Assembly: GCF_000377405.1 (NCBI RefSeq)
Contig: NZ_KB905023.1
Span: 62,001-126,000, forward strand
Direction: 5' to 3'
DNA: 64,000 nt
From: Thioalkalivibrio sp. ALE31
Lineage (GTDB): Bacteria; Pseudomonadota; Gammaproteobacteria; Ectothiorhodospirales; Ectothiorhodospiraceae
Position numbers and translations under genes: made by a program. Under the pieces are notes generated by a model that made no database searches, was not told where the DNA came from, and saw only the letters and a list, made by a program, of their open reading frames with translations. Positions 44,926 through 55,855 of this stretch are shown in pieces (position 1 is the stretch's first letter; the number at the start of each line of letters is the position of its first letter).

Positions 44926-45860
44926 CGCAGCCCTCCACACTCGAAACTGGAATCGAGGATGCGCAGGCACAGCTCGTCGAAGTCGATCCCGGCCTGCGCG
45001 GCCGCCTTGGGCACCAGCGAGTGATCGGTCATGCCCGGGATGGTGTTCACCTCGATCAGGAAGTTCTCGCCGTGCTCGTCCTGCAGGATGTCCACCCGGC
45101 CCCAGCCGCAGCCCTCCAGCGTCGCGAAGGCCGCGATCGCCAGGGACTGCAGCTCCAGAAGCGCGCTCGAATCCAGCGGGGGCGGGCAGACGTAGCCGGT
45201 ATCATCGGCCTCGTACTTGGCGTGGTAGTCGTAGAACCCACCCGGGGTACGGATCTCCACCACGGGCAGCGGCTCGTTGCCAAGGATCGCGACGGTGTAC
45301 TCGCGCCCGCGGATCCACTGCTCGGCGAACACCTGGCCCGGCTGCAGCCGGGCCGCCTCGAACGCCGCCGGCAGATCGGCGACGCGATCGACCCGCGTGA
45401 TGCCGAGGCTGGAGCCCCCGCGGGCCGGCTTCACGATCAGCGGCAGGCCCAGGGCCTCGGCGACCGCCTCCGGATCGAAACCGGGTGTCAGCAGGCGGTA
45501 GGGCGCGCTGGGCAGATTGCTGCCCGCCCACAGCCGCTTGCAGGCCAGCTTGTCCATGCCCAGCGCGGAGCCGAGCACGCCGGTCCCGGTGTATGGCACA
45601 CCCGCCATGTCGAGGCAGCCCTGCAACGTGCCGTCCTCGCCACATTCGCCGTGGAGCACGATAAACACCCGGTCGAAGCCCTCCAGCGCCAGGCAGCGAG
45701 CACTCTCGCGGGTCAGGTCCAGCGGGTGGGCATCCACACCCTGGCGCTGCAGAGCCGCCAGCACGGCCTGGCCACTCTGGAGCGAGATGTCGCGCTCGCC
45801 GGACCAGCCCCCCATCAGGACCGCGACCCGGCCGTAGTCTTGTGCGCTTCGCTTGCTCAT
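44922..45860 (-). CDS. ddlB: D-alanine-D-alanine ligase
   Basis: A 312-residue ATP-grasp enzyme that makes the D-Ala-D-Ala dipeptide for peptidoglycan precursors. The N-terminal VLMGGWSGERDISLQSG, the ATP-grasp core VKPARGGSSLGITRV and the C-terminal FLIEVNTIPGMTDHSL are conserved. The ATG at 45858-45860 is preceded by GAGGGAA and overlaps the murB stop as ATGA. Confidence 0.96.
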   Translation of the reverse strand: MSKRSAQDYGRVAVLMGGWSGERDISLQSGQAVLAALQRQGVDAHPLDLTRESARCLALEGFDRVFIVLHGECGEDGTLQGCLDMAGVPYTGTGVLGSALGMDKLACKRLWAGSNLPSAPYRLLTPGFDPEAVAEALGLPLIVKPARGGSSLGITRVDRVADLPAAFEAARLQPGQVFAEQWIRGREYTVAILGNEPLPVVEIRTPGGFYDYHAKYEADDTGYVCPPPLDSSALLELQSLAIAAFATLEGCGWGRVDILQDEHGENFLIEVNTIPGMTDHSLVPKAAAQAGIDFDELCLRILDSSFECGGLR

Positions 45861-46819
45861 GCCGTTCCCTCGCTTGTCTCGTTCGCACCCGCGGCGCGGC
45901 CCAGCACCCGGACCTCCGGCTCCAGGTGCACCCCGAAGCGCCGCTCCACTTCGTCCTGGGCATGGCGCAACAGCCATTCGATATCGGCGGCGCGGGCCGT
46001 CCCGTCGTGGGTGATGAAATTGGCGTGCTTGGGCGAGATCTCCGCCGCGCCGCGGCGCAGGCCCTTCAACCCGGCCGCCTCCACCAGACGCGCCGCGTGA
46101 TCCCCCTCCGGATTACGGAAGACCGAACCGCAGGACGGCAGACCCAGCGGCTGCTTCGCCGAGCGCTCGCGCAGGAGTTCGCGGATGCGTCGGGTTCCGG
46201 CTTCGGGGTCGCCCGGGGCCAGCCGCAGCACGCAGCCGGTGAACCATTCGTCTTCCGGGCCCCGGACACTGCGGTAGCCGATGGAGTAACCCGCCGGCGT
46301 GCGGGTATGCAGTTCACCGCGCACATCCACCGTGGCCACCGATTCCACCAGCGGCCAGATCTCGCCGCCCCAGGCCCCCGCATTCATGTACAGCGCGCCC
46401 CCCACCGTGCCCGGGATGCCGGCCAGGAACTCGGCCCCGACCAGCCCCTCGCGGGCCCCGAAGCGCGCGGCCTGGGCACAGGCCAGCCCGGCGCCCAGCA
46501 GGAGACGATCACCGTCCAGACGCCGGCGCTCGTTGAGGACACCCGACAGGTGCACCACCAGCCCCTCGACACCCCCGTCGCGGATCAGCACGTTGCTGCC
46601 AAGCCCGAGGAAGGTCACCGGCATCTGCGGGGCGTGGGTCGCGTGGTCGCGCAACGCGGCCACCAGGTCGTCGAGGTCGACCGGCTGGAACAGCCAGTCG
46701 GCCGGCCCGCCGACCCGCCACGACGTGAGCCCGGCCAGCGGCACCCGGGCCTGCAGCCGCCCGCGCGGCTCCCCGGCGAACGGCGTCGCCATCGGCTCGA
46801 TCTCGCGCGCCGCCATCAT
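45857..46819 (-). CDS. murB: UDP-N-acetylenolpyruvoylglucosamine reductase
   Basis: A 320-residue FAD-dependent reductase that produces UDP-MurNAc. FAD-binding motifs include [13 protein letters not shown] and the pyrophosphate loop [16 protein letters not shown]; the catalytic serine lies in [12 protein letters not shown]. It carries the murC-ddl-linked short form typical of this cluster. Both ends overlap their neighbours by ATGA. Confidence 0.96.
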   Translation of the reverse strand: MMAAREIEPMATPFAGEPRGRLQARVPLAGLTSWRVGGPADWLFQPVDLDDLVAALRDHATHAPQMPVTFLGLGSNVLIRDGGVEGLVVHLSGVLNERRRLDGDRLLLGAGLACAQAARFGAREGLVGAEFLAGIPGTVGGALYMNAGAWGGEIWPLVESVATVDVRGELHTRTPAGYSIGYRSVRGPEDEWFTGCVLRLAPGDPEAGTRRIRELLRERSAKQPLGLPSCGSVFRNPEGDHAARLVEAAGLKGLRRGAAEISPKHANFITHDGTARAADIEWLLRHAQDEVERRFGVHLEPEVRVLGRAAGANETSEGTA

Positions 46820-48246
46820 GTGCCCCCCTCGCCGGACGCGCTCAGCTGTTCGGGGAGCAGACCGGCCAGGCGGCCAATGTCGCCGGCGCCCTGGGCAATG
46901 ACCACGTCATCCGCGCGCAGCATGCGCCCGAGGACATCGACGACGTCGTCGGCCCGCTCGACAAACACCGGTTCGACCTGACCGCGCAAGCGGATGGCCC
47001 GCGCCAGGCTGCGGCCGTCGGCACTGGGGATCGGCTCCTCGCCGGCGGCATACACCTCCAGCAGGATCAGCACATCGGTCTCTGACAGCGCCTCGACAAA
47101 GTCCTCGAACAGGTCGCGCGTGCGGGTATAGCGATGCGGCTGGAAGATCGTGATGCGCCGCCGATCCGGCCAGGCATCGCGCGCGGCGGCCTGAGTCGCG
47201 GCGATCTCCCGCGGGTGATGGCCGTAGTCGTCGACCAGGGTCACCGGGCCGCTGGGGGCCTGCCAGGACTGGACCTGGAAGCGCCGGCCGATGCCCTGGA
47301 AACGCTCCAGCGCGGCCTGGATCGCGGTCGGCGCCACCTCCAGCTCGTGCGCGACCGCCGCCGCGGCCAGGGCGTTCAGCACGTTGTGGCGGCCGGGCAG
47401 GTTGAGGGTCACGGGGAATGCGGCCTGCCCCGGCAGGGCCAGATCGAAATACATGCGCACGCCTTCCTGGCGCACATTCAGGGCGCGCACGTCGGCCGGC
47501 TGCTCGATGCCGTAGGTCAGGCGCGGGCGCTCCAGTTCCGGATACAGGTCGCGCACCTGCGGGTCGTCCGCGCACAGCACGGCGATGCCGTAGAACGGCA
47601 GGTGATGCAGGAACTCGAGGAAGGTGGCGCGCAGCTTGCCGAAGTCGTTGCCATAGGTCCCCAGGTGATCGGCATCGATGTTGGTCACGATGCTGATCAT
47701 TGGCTGCAGATGGAGGAACGAGGCATCGCTCTCGTCGGCCTCGGCCACGAGGTAGTCACCGGCCCCGAGATTGGAGTGACTGGCCGTGCTGTTCAGGCGC
47801 CCGCCGATCACAAAGGTCGGATCCATGCCCGCCTCCGCCAGGACACTGGCGACCAGGCTGGTGGTGGTCGTCTTGCCGTGGGTGCCGGCCACCGCGATGC
47901 CGTAGCGAAAACGCATCAGCTCGGCGAGCATTTCCGCGCGGCGCACAATCGGGATACCCCGACGACGGGCCTCCTGGACCTCTGGGTTGGACGGGTTGAT
48001 CGCGCTGGAAACCACCAGCACGTCCGCGTCCGCCACGTTCGCCTCGGTATGGGCCGCCACCACCGGGATGTCCATCGCCTTCAGGCGCTCGACCATCGCC
48101 GACTGCCCCAGGTCGGAACCGGAAACCCGGTAACCCAGCTGGTGCAGGACCTCGGCGATCCCGCTCATGCCGGAACCCCCGATCCCGACGCAGTGGATCC
48201 GGCGGATGCGGCGCATTGCGTGACGGGGCAGGCGCGTGGCGTTCAT
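46816..48246 (-). CDS. murC: UDP-N-acetylmuramate-L-alanine ligase
   Basis: A 476-residue ATP-dependent ligase that adds the first peptide residue to UDP-MurNAc. The nucleotide-sugar loop [18 protein letters not shown] and the ATP loop [10 protein letters not shown] are intact, along with the conserved DDYGHHP. It starts by ATGA overlap with the murG stop. Confidence 0.97.
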   Translation of the reverse strand: MNATRLPRHAMRRIRRIHCVGIGGSGMSGIAEVLHQLGYRVSGSDLGQSAMVERLKAMDIPVVAAHTEANVADADVLVVSSAINPSNPEVQEARRRGIPIVRRAEMLAELMRFRYGIAVAGTHGKTTTTSLVASVLAEAGMDPTFVIGGRLNSTASHSNLGAGDYLVAEADESDASFLHLQPMISIVTNIDADHLGTYGNDFGKLRATFLEFLHHLPFYGIAVLCADDPQVRDLYPELERPRLTYGIEQPADVRALNVRQEGVRMYFDLALPGQAAFPVTLNLPGRHNVLNALAAAAVAHELEVAPTAIQAALERFQGIGRRFQVQSWQAPSGPVTLVDDYGHHPREIAATQAAARDAWPDRRRITIFQPHRYTRTRDLFEDFVEALSETDVLILLEVYAAGEEPIPSADGRSLARAIRLRGQVEPVFVERADDVVDVLGRMLRADDVVIAQGAGDIGRLAGLLPEQLSASGEGGT

Positions 48247-49337
48247 GACGATCCCTCCGGGCGGGCACCCGCCATCTCCATGCAGGCGTCGGCCAGGCGC
48301 TGCACCGTGTCCGGGCAGGCCTGCTCGCGCGCCAGGACCGCGCGGGCCCGCAGGGCCTCGCGATCCAGCGGCCCGACCCGGTCAAAGATGGCCCGGGCCG
48401 TCAGTTCGGCATCCGCGATCATCCAGGCCGCGCCCGCGCGCACCAGGGCCTCGGCGTTCGCGGTCTGGTGGTCATCCACCGCATGCGGATAGGGGACGAA
48501 GATCGCCGGCACCCCGGCGGCGGCCACCTCGGTCACGGTCAGGGCCCCGGCGCGACAGATCACCAGGTCCGCCCAGGCGTAAGCGGCGGCCATGTCCTCG
48601 ATAAAGGCGGAGATCTCGGCCGCCAGCCCGGCTTCGGCGTAGGCGGACCGGGCCTCCTCCAGGGTGCGTTCGCCGGCCTGGTGGCGGATGTTCAGGGGCT
48701 GTTGCGCCGCCACCATCGCCAGGCCCGCGGGCAGGGTCCGATTAAGAGAGCGCGCGCCCAGGCTGCCCCCCAGGACCAGGATGTTCAGCGGGCCTTCGCG
48801 CTCGTCGAAGCGGACCTCCGGAACGGGCAGGCCGGCGATCTGCGCGCGCACCGGGTTGCCCACGACCGTGACCGCCACCCGTTCGGGAAAACTGTGCTCG
48901 AAGCCGGAGTACACCCGGTCGGCGACCTTCGCCAGCCAGCGGTTGGTCAGGCCGGCCACCGCGTTCTGTTCGTGGATCGCCAGGGGGCGCCCCAGCGCGG
49001 CCGCCATCAGGCCGCCGGGCCCGGCCGCGAAGCCGCCGAAACCGATCACGGCGTCCGGGCGCAGGCGCGTCATCAGGCCCAGCGCCGCCCACAGCGACAG
49101 ACCCAGCCGCCACGGCGCCAGCGCCAGTCCGATCACGCCCTTGCCGCGAATCCCGGCGATGGGGAGGGTTGTCAGTTCGATGCCGGACTCCGGTACCAGC
49201 CGCGCCTCCACGCCGCGGGTGGTACCCAGCCAGCGCACCTCGGCGCCGCGGGCACGCAGCTCCTCGGCCACCGCCAGCCCGGGGAACACGTGGCCTCCTG
49301 TGCCGCCAGCCATGATCAGGATGCGCGGGGCGTTCAT
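48243..49337 (-). CDS. murG: UDP-GlcNAc:undecaprenyl-pyrophosphoryl-MurNAc-pentapeptide transferase
   Basis: A 364-residue peripheral membrane glycosyltransferase that converts lipid I to lipid II. The G-loops [15 protein letters not shown] and [12 protein letters not shown] and the sugar-nucleotide motif [17 protein letters not shown] are present. The ATG at 49335-49337 overlaps the ftsW stop; longer open frame upstream is a reading shadow of ftsW. Confidence 0.97.
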   Translation of the reverse strand: MNAPRILIMAGGTGGHVFPGLAVAEELRARGAEVRWLGTTRGVEARLVPESGIELTTLPIAGIRGKGVIGLALAPWRLGLSLWAALGLMTRLRPDAVIGFGGFAAGPGGLMAAALGRPLAIHEQNAVAGLTNRWLAKVADRVYSGFEHSFPERVAVTVVGNPVRAQIAGLPVPEVRFDEREGPLNILVLGGSLGARSLNRTLPAGLAMVAAQQPLNIRHQAGERTLEEARSAYAEAGLAAEISAFIEDMAAAYAWADLVICRAGALTVTEVAAAGVPAIFVPYPHAVDDHQTANAEALVRAGAAWMIADAELTARAIFDRVGPLDREALRARAVLAREQACPDTVQRLADACMEMAGARPEGSS

Positions 49338-50539
49338 GCCGCACCTCCCCGCCGGCGACGGGACGGCTGCGCCGCCCGGGGAGCGGGCACCTGGGCCTCG
49401 CGGTAGACGCGCATCACCAGGCCGATGGCCGCCAGCGAGACAATCAGCGAACTGCCGCCGTAACTGAGAAACGGCAGGGTCAGCCCCTTGGTCGGGAGCA
49501 GCCCCATGTTCACGGCGAGGTTCAGGAAGGCCTGCAGGCCCATCCAGATCGCCACGCCGAACGCCAGATGGGAGGCGAAGGCATGGCCGGCGCGCTCGGC
49601 ATACAGGCCGATACGGATGCAGCGCCAGACCAGCACCCCGAACAGCGCGATCAGGGCGATAACGCCGACAAAGCCGAACTCCTCGGCAAAGACCGCAAAC
49701 AGGAAATCGTTGTGCGCCTCCGGCAGGTAGAACAGCTTCTGCACGCTGTTGCCCAGCCCGGCCCCGAACCAGCCGCCGGAACCGATCGCGATCAGCGACT
49801 GGGTCAGCTGAAAGCCGGTGGCGAACGGGTCCTGCCAGGGGTCGAGGAAGGCCGTCAGGCGCGCCACGCGGTAGGGTGCCGCGACCGCCACCACCGCCAT
49901 ACCGGCGCCGATCGTGACCCCCAGCGCGGCGAACTGCCACAGCTTGGCACCGGCGAGGAACAGCATGCCCATGCCGATCGCCAGCATGATCGCCGCCCCC
50001 CCGAAGTCGGGCTGCAGCAGCATCAGGATGGTGCCCACCCCGAGCACGATCAGCGGACGGATGAAGCCGAGGAAATGCAGGCGCAGCGTCGAGTAGTGGC
50101 GCACGATGTAGCCGGCGAGGTACATCACCACCAGCAATTTCACCAGTTCCGCCACCTGCAGGTTGAACATGCCCAGCGGGATCCAGCGGGTCGCCCCGTT
50201 CACCGTGCGGCCCACCCCGGGGATCAGCACGGCGATCAGCAGCACCATCACCAGGATCAGCAACCAAGGCCCCGCGCGCTCCCAGCGCGCCAGCGGAACC
50301 GACCACAGGAAGGTCGCCACCGCCAGACCGATAGCGGCGAAGATCACCTGGCGCTGGAAGAAGTGCCAGGTATTGCCGAAATAGCGCTCGCCCAACCCCA
50401 TGGAGGCCGAGGCGACCATCACCAGCCCGATCCCCAGCAGGGTCGCCGCGACCGCCAGCAGAGGCAGGTCCACGTGATCGCGCAGGCCGGCCACCAGGCC
50501 GCGATCCGGCAGTCCGAGGCGGCTACTCGAGACACTCAT
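49334..50539 (-). CDS. ftsW: septal peptidoglycan polymerase FtsW
   Basis: A 401-residue SEDS-family glycosyltransferase with ten predicted helices that polymerises lipid II at the septum with FtsI. Conserved segments include GATRWIPLG, QPDFGGAAIM and the C-terminal LPFLSYGGSSL. The ATG at 50537-50539 overlaps the murD stop as ATGA. Confidence 0.97.
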   Translation of the reverse strand: MSVSSSRLGLPDRGLVAGLRDHVDLPLLAVAATLLGIGLVMVASASMGLGERYFGNTWHFFQRQVIFAAIGLAVATFLWSVPLARWERAGPWLLILVMVLLIAVLIPGVGRTVNGATRWIPLGMFNLQVAELVKLLVVMYLAGYIVRHYSTLRLHFLGFIRPLIVLGVGTILMLLQPDFGGAAIMLAIGMGMLFLAGAKLWQFAALGVTIGAGMAVVAVAAPYRVARLTAFLDPWQDPFATGFQLTQSLIAIGSGGWFGAGLGNSVQKLFYLPEAHNDFLFAVFAEEFGFVGVIALIALFGVLVWRCIRIGLYAERAGHAFASHLAFGVAIWMGLQAFLNLAVNMGLLPTKGLTLPFLSYGGSSLIVSLAAIGLVMRVYREAQVPAPRAAQPSRRRRGGAA

Positions 50540-51879
50540 GCCGCGAGCCCCCGCACCGCGCGGGCGAAGTCGTCGCCGCGCGCCTGGTAATTCTCGTACA
50601 TGTCCAGGCTGGCACAGCCCGGCGACAGCAGCACGGTATCCCCGGGCTCCGCCCAGGCGGCGGCCTGGGCGACCGCGGCGGCCATGTCGTCGACGCGCTG
50701 CACCGGCACCACTGATGCCAGGGCGCGGGCGATGGCCGGCGCGTCTTCGCCCAGCAGGACCACCCCGCGGACCTTGCCCGGGATGTAATCCGCCAGCGGG
50801 GCGAAGTCCTGGCCCTTGCCCTGCCCCCCGGCAATCAGCACCAGCGGCCCCGGCGTACCGCGCAGCGCGGCCAGGGTGGCGCCCACGTTGGTACCCTTGG
50901 AGTCGTTGATGTATGCGACCCCGTCGACCTCGGCAATCCACTGCGAGCGGTGCGGCAGCCCGGGGAACTCGGCCAGCGCCGCCAGTGCGCGGGCCCGGGG
51001 CGCGCCTGGCTCCAGCCACGGCCAGGCCAGCGCCAGCGCGGCCAGGGCGTTGGCCCAGTTGTGCTGCCCCCGCAGGCGCAGGCGACCCGTGGCGAGAAGG
51101 CCCTCGTCGCCATGCACCAGCTCGGGGCCATCCTCGGGGGCCGGACGCACGCCGAAGTCGACCGCACGCGGCGGGGCGTCGAGACCGAAGGAGATCACCT
51201 GCAGGTCCTGCGGCAGCGCGATCTCGCGCAGCCAGGTGTCCTCGCGATTCAGCACGCCGCGCTGGGCGCGATCCAGGATCCGGGCCTTGGCGCGTACATA
51301 GGCGTCCAGATCGGCGTAGCGGTCCAGGTGGTCGGGGGAGATATTCAGGATGGCGGCGGCGGCCGGCGCCAATGTGTGGCTGCGCTCCAGCTGGAAGCTG
51401 GACAGCTCCAGCACGTACAGATCGGGCGCCGATTCCAGCAGGTCCAGCGCCGGGGTCCCGAAGTTGCCGCCGACCGCGACACGGTAGCCAGCGGCCTGGA
51501 GCAGCTCGCCCACCAGGGCGGTCACGGTGCTCTTGCCGTTGGAGCCGGTGATCGCGATCACCGGGGCGGTCGCCTGCTCGGCGAACAGATCGATGTCCCC
51601 GATCAGGCGGGCACCGGCCGCCTGCGCCTGCTGCAGGACGGGGTGTTCCAGGGCGACACCGGGCGAGACCACAATTCGGGCGAAGGCCGTGGCATCCAGA
51701 TCGTCCAGCGGCCCCACCCAGGCGGCGTTCACCCAGTCCGCGCCCGTAGCCAGCGCCGCGGGGGCCGCCCGGGTATCGGTGAGCGCAAACGACTGGCCCT
51801 GCGCGCGCAGGAAGCGGGCCACCGACAGTCCGGTCGCCCCCAGGCCCACGATCAGGTTGTCGCCGCTGGCTCGCATCAT
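50536..51879 (-). CDS. murD: UDP-N-acetylmuramoylalanine-D-glutamate ligase
   Basis: A 447-residue ligase adding D-glutamate to UDP-MurNAc-L-Ala. Evidence is the N-terminal GLGATGLSVARFL, the ATP loop ITGSNGKSTVTALV and the C-terminal LLSPGCASLDMYENYQARGDDF. Two ATGs occur at 51879 and 51876; the gene begins 4 nt after mraY. Confidence 0.97.
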   Translation of the reverse strand: MMRASGDNLIVGLGATGLSVARFLRAQGQSFALTDTRAAPAALATGADWVNAAWVGPLDDLDATAFARIVVSPGVALEHPVLQQAQAAGARLIGDIDLFAEQATAPVIAITGSNGKSTVTALVGELLQAAGYRVAVGGNFGTPALDLLESAPDLYVLELSSFQLERSHTLAPAAAAILNISPDHLDRYADLDAYVRAKARILDRAQRGVLNREDTWLREIALPQDLQVISFGLDAPPRAVDFGVRPAPEDGPELVHGDEGLLATGRLRLRGQHNWANALAALALAWPWLEPGAPRARALAALAEFPGLPHRSQWIAEVDGVAYINDSKGTNVGATLAALRGTPGPLVLIAGGQGKGQDFAPLADYIPGKVRGVVLLGEDAPAIARALASVVPVQRVDDMAAAVAQAAAWAEPGDTVLLSPGCASLDMYENYQARGDDFARAVRGLAA

Positions 51880-51883
51880 GGGA

Positions 51884-52966
51884 TCAGCGCACCTTCAGGG
51901 TCGCGAGACCGATCAGCACGAACACCACGGTCAGGATCCAGAAACGCACGATCACGCGCGGCTCCGGCCAGCCCTTGAGTTCGAAGTGGTGATGCAGCGG
52001 CGCCATGCGGAAGATGCGCCGCCCGGTGAGCTTGAACGAGGCGACCTGCAGCATCACCGACAGCGTCTCCAGCACGAAGATGCCGCCCATGATCAGCAGG
52101 ACGATCTCCTGCCGGGTCAGGATCGCCAGCATGCCCAGGGCCGCGCCCAGCGCGAGGGCCCCGACATCGCCCATGAATACCTGGGCCGGGTACGTATTGA
52201 ACCACAGGAACCCGAGCCCGGCGCCGACCAGCGCGGCGGTGAAGATCACGACCTCGCCCACCCCGGGCACCGCCGGGATGCCGAGATAGTCGGCGAACAC
52301 CGCATGACCCGCCGCGTAGGCAAACACGCCCAGGGCCCCGGCCACCAGCACCGCAGGCATGATCGCCAGGCCGTCCAGCCCGTCGGTGAGGTTCACCGCG
52401 TTCGAGGAACCGACCACGACCAGCCAGACCAGCGGGATGAACAACCAGCCCAGACTGAACTGGATGTCCTTGAACACCGGCAGGTAGAACGTGGTCTCTA
52501 CCGGGCCCTGCGCGGTGTACATGATCACGCCGGCCGCGATCAGGGCGAACAGGGTCTGCCACAGGATCTTGGCGCGCGCCGACAGCCCCTTGCTGTTGCC
52601 ATAGCGCAGCTTCAGGTAGTCATCCCAGCCGCCGACCGCACCGAACGCGAGGGTCGTCAGCAGCACGAGCCAGACGAAGCGGTTGGTCAGGTCGCTCCAG
52701 AGCAGGGTGGCGATGGCCACCGCGACCAGAATCAGCGCGCCGCCCATGGTCGGGGTGCCGGCCTTGGTCAGGTGCGACTCGGGGCCGTCGTCACGGATCT
52801 GCTGGCCGACCTTGCCGACAGTGAGGCGGCGAATCATCGCCGGGCCGATCAGCAGCGCGATCGCCAGCGCCGTGACCACCCCGAGGATGGCGCGAACGGT
52901 CAGGTACTGAAAGACCGTGAAGCCGGAATAGAACTGGCTCAGGTACTCAGTCAGCGCGTAGAGCAT
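51884..52966 (-). CDS. mraY: phospho-MurNAc-pentapeptide transferase MraY
   Basis: A 360-residue, ten-helix enzyme that transfers phospho-MurNAc-pentapeptide to undecaprenyl phosphate, forming lipid I. The catalytic aspartate motifs are seen in [15 protein letters not shown] and [10 protein letters not shown], with PHHHFE near the end (as [11 protein letters not shown]). It overlaps murF by 20 nt. Confidence 0.97.
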   Translation of the reverse strand: MLYALTEYLSQFYSGFTVFQYLTVRAILGVVTALAIALLIGPAMIRRLTVGKVGQQIRDDGPESHLTKAGTPTMGGALILVAVAIATLLWSDLTNRFVWLVLLTTLAFGAVGGWDDYLKLRYGNSKGLSARAKILWQTLFALIAAGVIMYTAQGPVETTFYLPVFKDIQFSLGWLFIPLVWLVVVGSSNAVNLTDGLDGLAIMPAVLVAGALGVFAYAAGHAVFADYLGIPAVPGVGEVVIFTAALVGAGLGFLWFNTYPAQVFMGDVGALALGAALGMLAILTRQEIVLLIMGGIFVLETLSVMLQVASFKLTGRRIFRMAPLHHHFELKGWPEPRVIVRFWILTVVFVLIGLATLKVR

Positions 52967-54317
52967 CCGCCACCTCCGGCGCTGCCGAGGCTAGGTCCAG
53001 CCCCTCGATGATCCGTTCCATGTGCTGGCTGCGCGAGCCCTTCACCAGCACCGTCGTACCCTCGGCCAGGAGCGCCTCCAGGCGCGCCTGCAATGCGCCG
53101 TGATCGGCAAACCATTCGCCACCGTCACCGAACGCCTCGGCACTGTCGCGCGCGGCGTCGCCCAGGGCGAGGCAGTGGTCGATGCCCATGGCCCGGGCCA
53201 GCCGGCCCGTTTCGCGATGCAGTTCGCGGGTCTCCGAGCCCAGCTCGCCCATCGCACCCAGCACCAGGATGCGCCGGCCGGGCATAGCCGCCAGCACCTC
53301 CAGCCCGGCCCGCAGCGAGTCCGGGTTGGCGTTGTAGCTGTCGTCCCACAGGCGTGCGCCAGTGACGTGCCACAGTTCCTGCAGGCGCCCGCGGACGGGC
53401 TTCCACTGCGCCAGGCCCTCGACGATGCGGTCGATCCCGATGCCCACCGCATTGGCCGCGGCGGCCGCGGCAACAGCGTTCGCCGCGAGATGGCGCCCGG
53501 GGCCGGCCAGGCGCAGGTCGCGCCCGGCGCCGAGGATCGCCAGCCGCAGCCGGTCCGGGGCCTGCCACATCCCCTCGACCTCGCCGCCGCCCTCCAGCGA
53601 GAAGCGCTGGCAGTGGTGGTGCTCGTTCAGGGACAGCCAGTAGTCGGCAAACGGGTCGTCCAGGTTGACCACGGCGGTACCGCCCTGGGCGGGCAGACCG
53701 GAGTAGATCTCGGCCTTGGCATGCGCCACGCCCTCGAGGCTCCCGAAGCCCTCCAGATGCGCGCGCCCGGCATTGGTGATCATGGCCACCTGCGGCTCGA
53801 CCCAGCGCACCATACGGCCGATCTCGCCGGCGTGATTGGCGCCCAGCTCGATCACCGCGTAGTCCACGTCCTGCGGCATGGCCAGCAGCGTCAGTGGCGC
53901 GCCGATCTCGTTGTTCAGATTGCCCGCGGTGGCATGCACGGAGCCTGCGCCCTCGAGGATGCAGCGCAGCATCTCCTTGGTGGTGGTCTTGCCGTTCGAA
54001 CCGGTCAGGGCGATCACCCGCGCCCGGCTCTGGCGGCGCCAGTGGCGGCCGAGTCGCCCCAGGGCCTCCCGCGTATCGGAGACAATGACCTGCGGCTGCG
54101 GGACATCCAGGGCGCGCTCCACCAGCAGCACCGGCGCCGGCAGATCGGCGGCCACCTGCGTGTGGGCATCGAAGTTGGGCCCCTTCAGCGCGATAAACAG
54201 CGCCCCGGGGCGGGGCTCGCGGGTGTCCGTGAACACGCCCTCGAAGGCCACGTCGCCCGCCCCCTGCAGGCGCCCCTTCACGGCCTCGGCCAGTTCCTGG
54301 CTGGTCATGCGAATCAT
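52947..54317 (-). CDS. murF: UDP-MurNAc-tripeptide-D-alanyl-D-alanine ligase
   Basis: A 456-residue ligase that adds the D-Ala-D-Ala made by DdlB. The ATP loop is [14 protein letters not shown], and the later [18 protein letters not shown] block is the family hallmark. The start overlaps the murE stop (ATGA). Confidence 0.97.
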   Translation of the reverse strand: MIRMTSQELAEAVKGRLQGAGDVAFEGVFTDTREPRPGALFIALKGPNFDAHTQVAADLPAPVLLVERALDVPQPQVIVSDTREALGRLGRHWRRQSRARVIALTGSNGKTTTKEMLRCILEGAGSVHATAGNLNNEIGAPLTLLAMPQDVDYAVIELGANHAGEIGRMVRWVEPQVAMITNAGRAHLEGFGSLEGVAHAKAEIYSGLPAQGGTAVVNLDDPFADYWLSLNEHHHCQRFSLEGGGEVEGMWQAPDRLRLAILGAGRDLRLAGPGRHLAANAVAAAAAANAVGIGIDRIVEGLAQWKPVRGRLQELWHVTGARLWDDSYNANPDSLRAGLEVLAAMPGRRILVLGAMGELGSETRELHRETGRLARAMGIDHCLALGDAARDSAEAFGDGGEWFADHGALQARLEALLAEGTTVLVKGSRSQHMERIIEGLDLASAAPEVADALRAD

Positions 54318-55855
54318 TCTCCCTCCTCCCCGGTCGCGCGCTGCGGGTCGCGCGTGTCCTGCAGATGCCGGCGCCCCACGGTTCGCACCTGCTCGCGGTC
54401 GCTGAACGGATACCGCTGCCCGCGAATCTCCTGAGTGGTCTCGTGGCCCTTGCCGGCCACCAGCACCACATCGCCCGCGCCGGCCTCCGCCAGGGCACTG
54501 GCGATCGCGGTGGCGCGGTCACCAATCTCGTGGCATTCGGCGGCCGCGGCACAGCCGGCAAGAATCTCGGCTCGGATCTCGGCCGGGTCCTCGCCGCGCG
54601 GGTTGTCGTCGGTCACGAAGACCACGTCCGCACGCTCGCAGGCCACCCGTCCCATCGCCGGACGCTTGCCGCGGTCGCGCTCGCCACCGCACCCGAAGAC
54701 CACGCTCAGGCGTCCCTCGGTGTGAGGCCGCAGGGCGCGCAAGGCGGCGTCCAGCGCCTCGGCGGTGTGGGCATAGTCGACCACCGCCAGGGCCCCGTTG
54801 GGCAGCGGGAAGCGCTCCATGCGCCCGGGCACGCCGGGCAGCCGCGCGAGGGCGGCGATGGCCTGTTCACGCTCCAGGCCCAGCGCCTGCAGCGTGGCAA
54901 GGGTCGCGAGCAGGTTGCCCACCTGGAACAGGCCGAACAGCGTGGACTGGACCGTGCGGGTCTGGCCCTCGGTCTCGAGCGTGAAGCACAGCCCGTCCGG
55001 CGTCGCCGCCACGTCGCGGGCGCGCAGGTCGGCCGGCGCCCCGGTCGCGCTGTAGGTCAGGGCGCGAACACCCGGCGGCAGTCCCCCGGCGATCCGGCGC
55101 CCGAAGGCGTCGTCGACATTCAGCACCGCCGTCTGCAGGCCGGGCCAGGCGAACAGGCGGGCCTTGGCCTCGGCATAGGCCTCCTGACTGCCGTGGAAAT
55201 CGAGGTGGTCGGAACTCAGGCAGGTCAGCACGCCGACCGTGATCGGGGCCCCGGCAAGGCGCCCCTGCGCCAGACCGTGCGAGGAGGCCTCCAGCGCCAC
55301 GGCCTGGCAACCGGACCCCGCCAGATCCGCCAGATGACGATGCAGATCGAGCACCCCGGGCGTGGTGTGCCCGGTCGCCTCCAGCTGCCCGGGACGCCCA
55401 ACGCCGAGGGTGCCGATCAGGCCGGTGGGCCGGCCCAGGGCCTCCAGGGCGAGCGCGATCAGGTGGGTCACCGTGGTCTTGCCATCGGTGCCGGTCACCG
55501 CCACCAGGGGGGCCGCCTCCGGCCACGCCCCGAACAAAGCGCGCGCCATCTGCGGCAGCCGGTCGCGCAGGCCCGGCACATGGATCAGCGGGACCTCCAC
55601 GGCGGATTCCGGGGGCTCCCCCTCGTCCCAGAGGATGACCCGGGCGCCACGGGCGGCCGCATCGGCGGCATGCGCCAGGCCGTGCCCGTGGGTGCCGGCC
55701 AGGGCCACAAAGGCCGCGCCGGGGCCGACCCGGCGGCTGTCCTGGACCAGGTCGGCGACCGGCAGGGCCGCCTGTTCGGGACGCAGGGACCCGGCGGGCA
55801 GCAGATCGCCCAGCACGGGTGCAGCCGCGCCTCGGGTATCGCGGGCGGCCATCAT
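54314..55855 (-). CDS. murE: UDP-MurNAc-tripeptide synthetase MurE
   Basis: A 513-residue ligase adding the third residue to the stem peptide. The ATP loop VTGTDGKTTVTHL is intact. The motif DNPR (VTDDNPRGEDP) indicates meso-diaminopimelate rather than lysine as the substrate, as expected for a Gram-negative organism. It lies between ftsI and murF with ATGA overlaps at both ends. Confidence 0.97.
   Translation of the reverse strand: MMAARDTRGAAAPVLGDLLPAGSLRPEQAALPVADLVQDSRRVGPGAAFVALAGTHGHGLAHAADAAARGARVILWDEGEPPESAVEVPLIHVPGLRDRLPQMARALFGAWPEAAPLVAVTGTDGKTTVTHLIALALEALGRPTGLIGTLGVGRPGQLEATGHTTPGVLDLHRHLADLAGSGCQAVALEASSHGLAQGRLAGAPITVGVLTCLSSDHLDFHGSQEAYAEAKARLFAWPGLQTAVLNVDDAFGRRIAGGLPPGVRALTYSATGAPADLRARDVAATPDGLCFTLETEGQTRTVQSTLFGLFQVGNLLATLATLQALGLEREQAIAALARLPGVPGRMERFPLPNGALAVVDYAHTAEALDAALRALRPHTEGRLSVVFGCGGERDRGKRPAMGRVACERADVVFVTDDNPRGEDPAEIRAEILAGCAAAAECHEIGDRATAIASALAEAGAGDVVLVAGKGHETTQEIRGQRYPFSDREQVRTVGRRHLQDTRDPQRATGEEGE

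Noticed and set aside
49334-51019. Upstream-extended ftsW reading frame
   Set aside because: The extra 160 codons lie in the murD coding sequence on another frame; the ATG at 50537-50539 gives the normal FtsW N-terminus.
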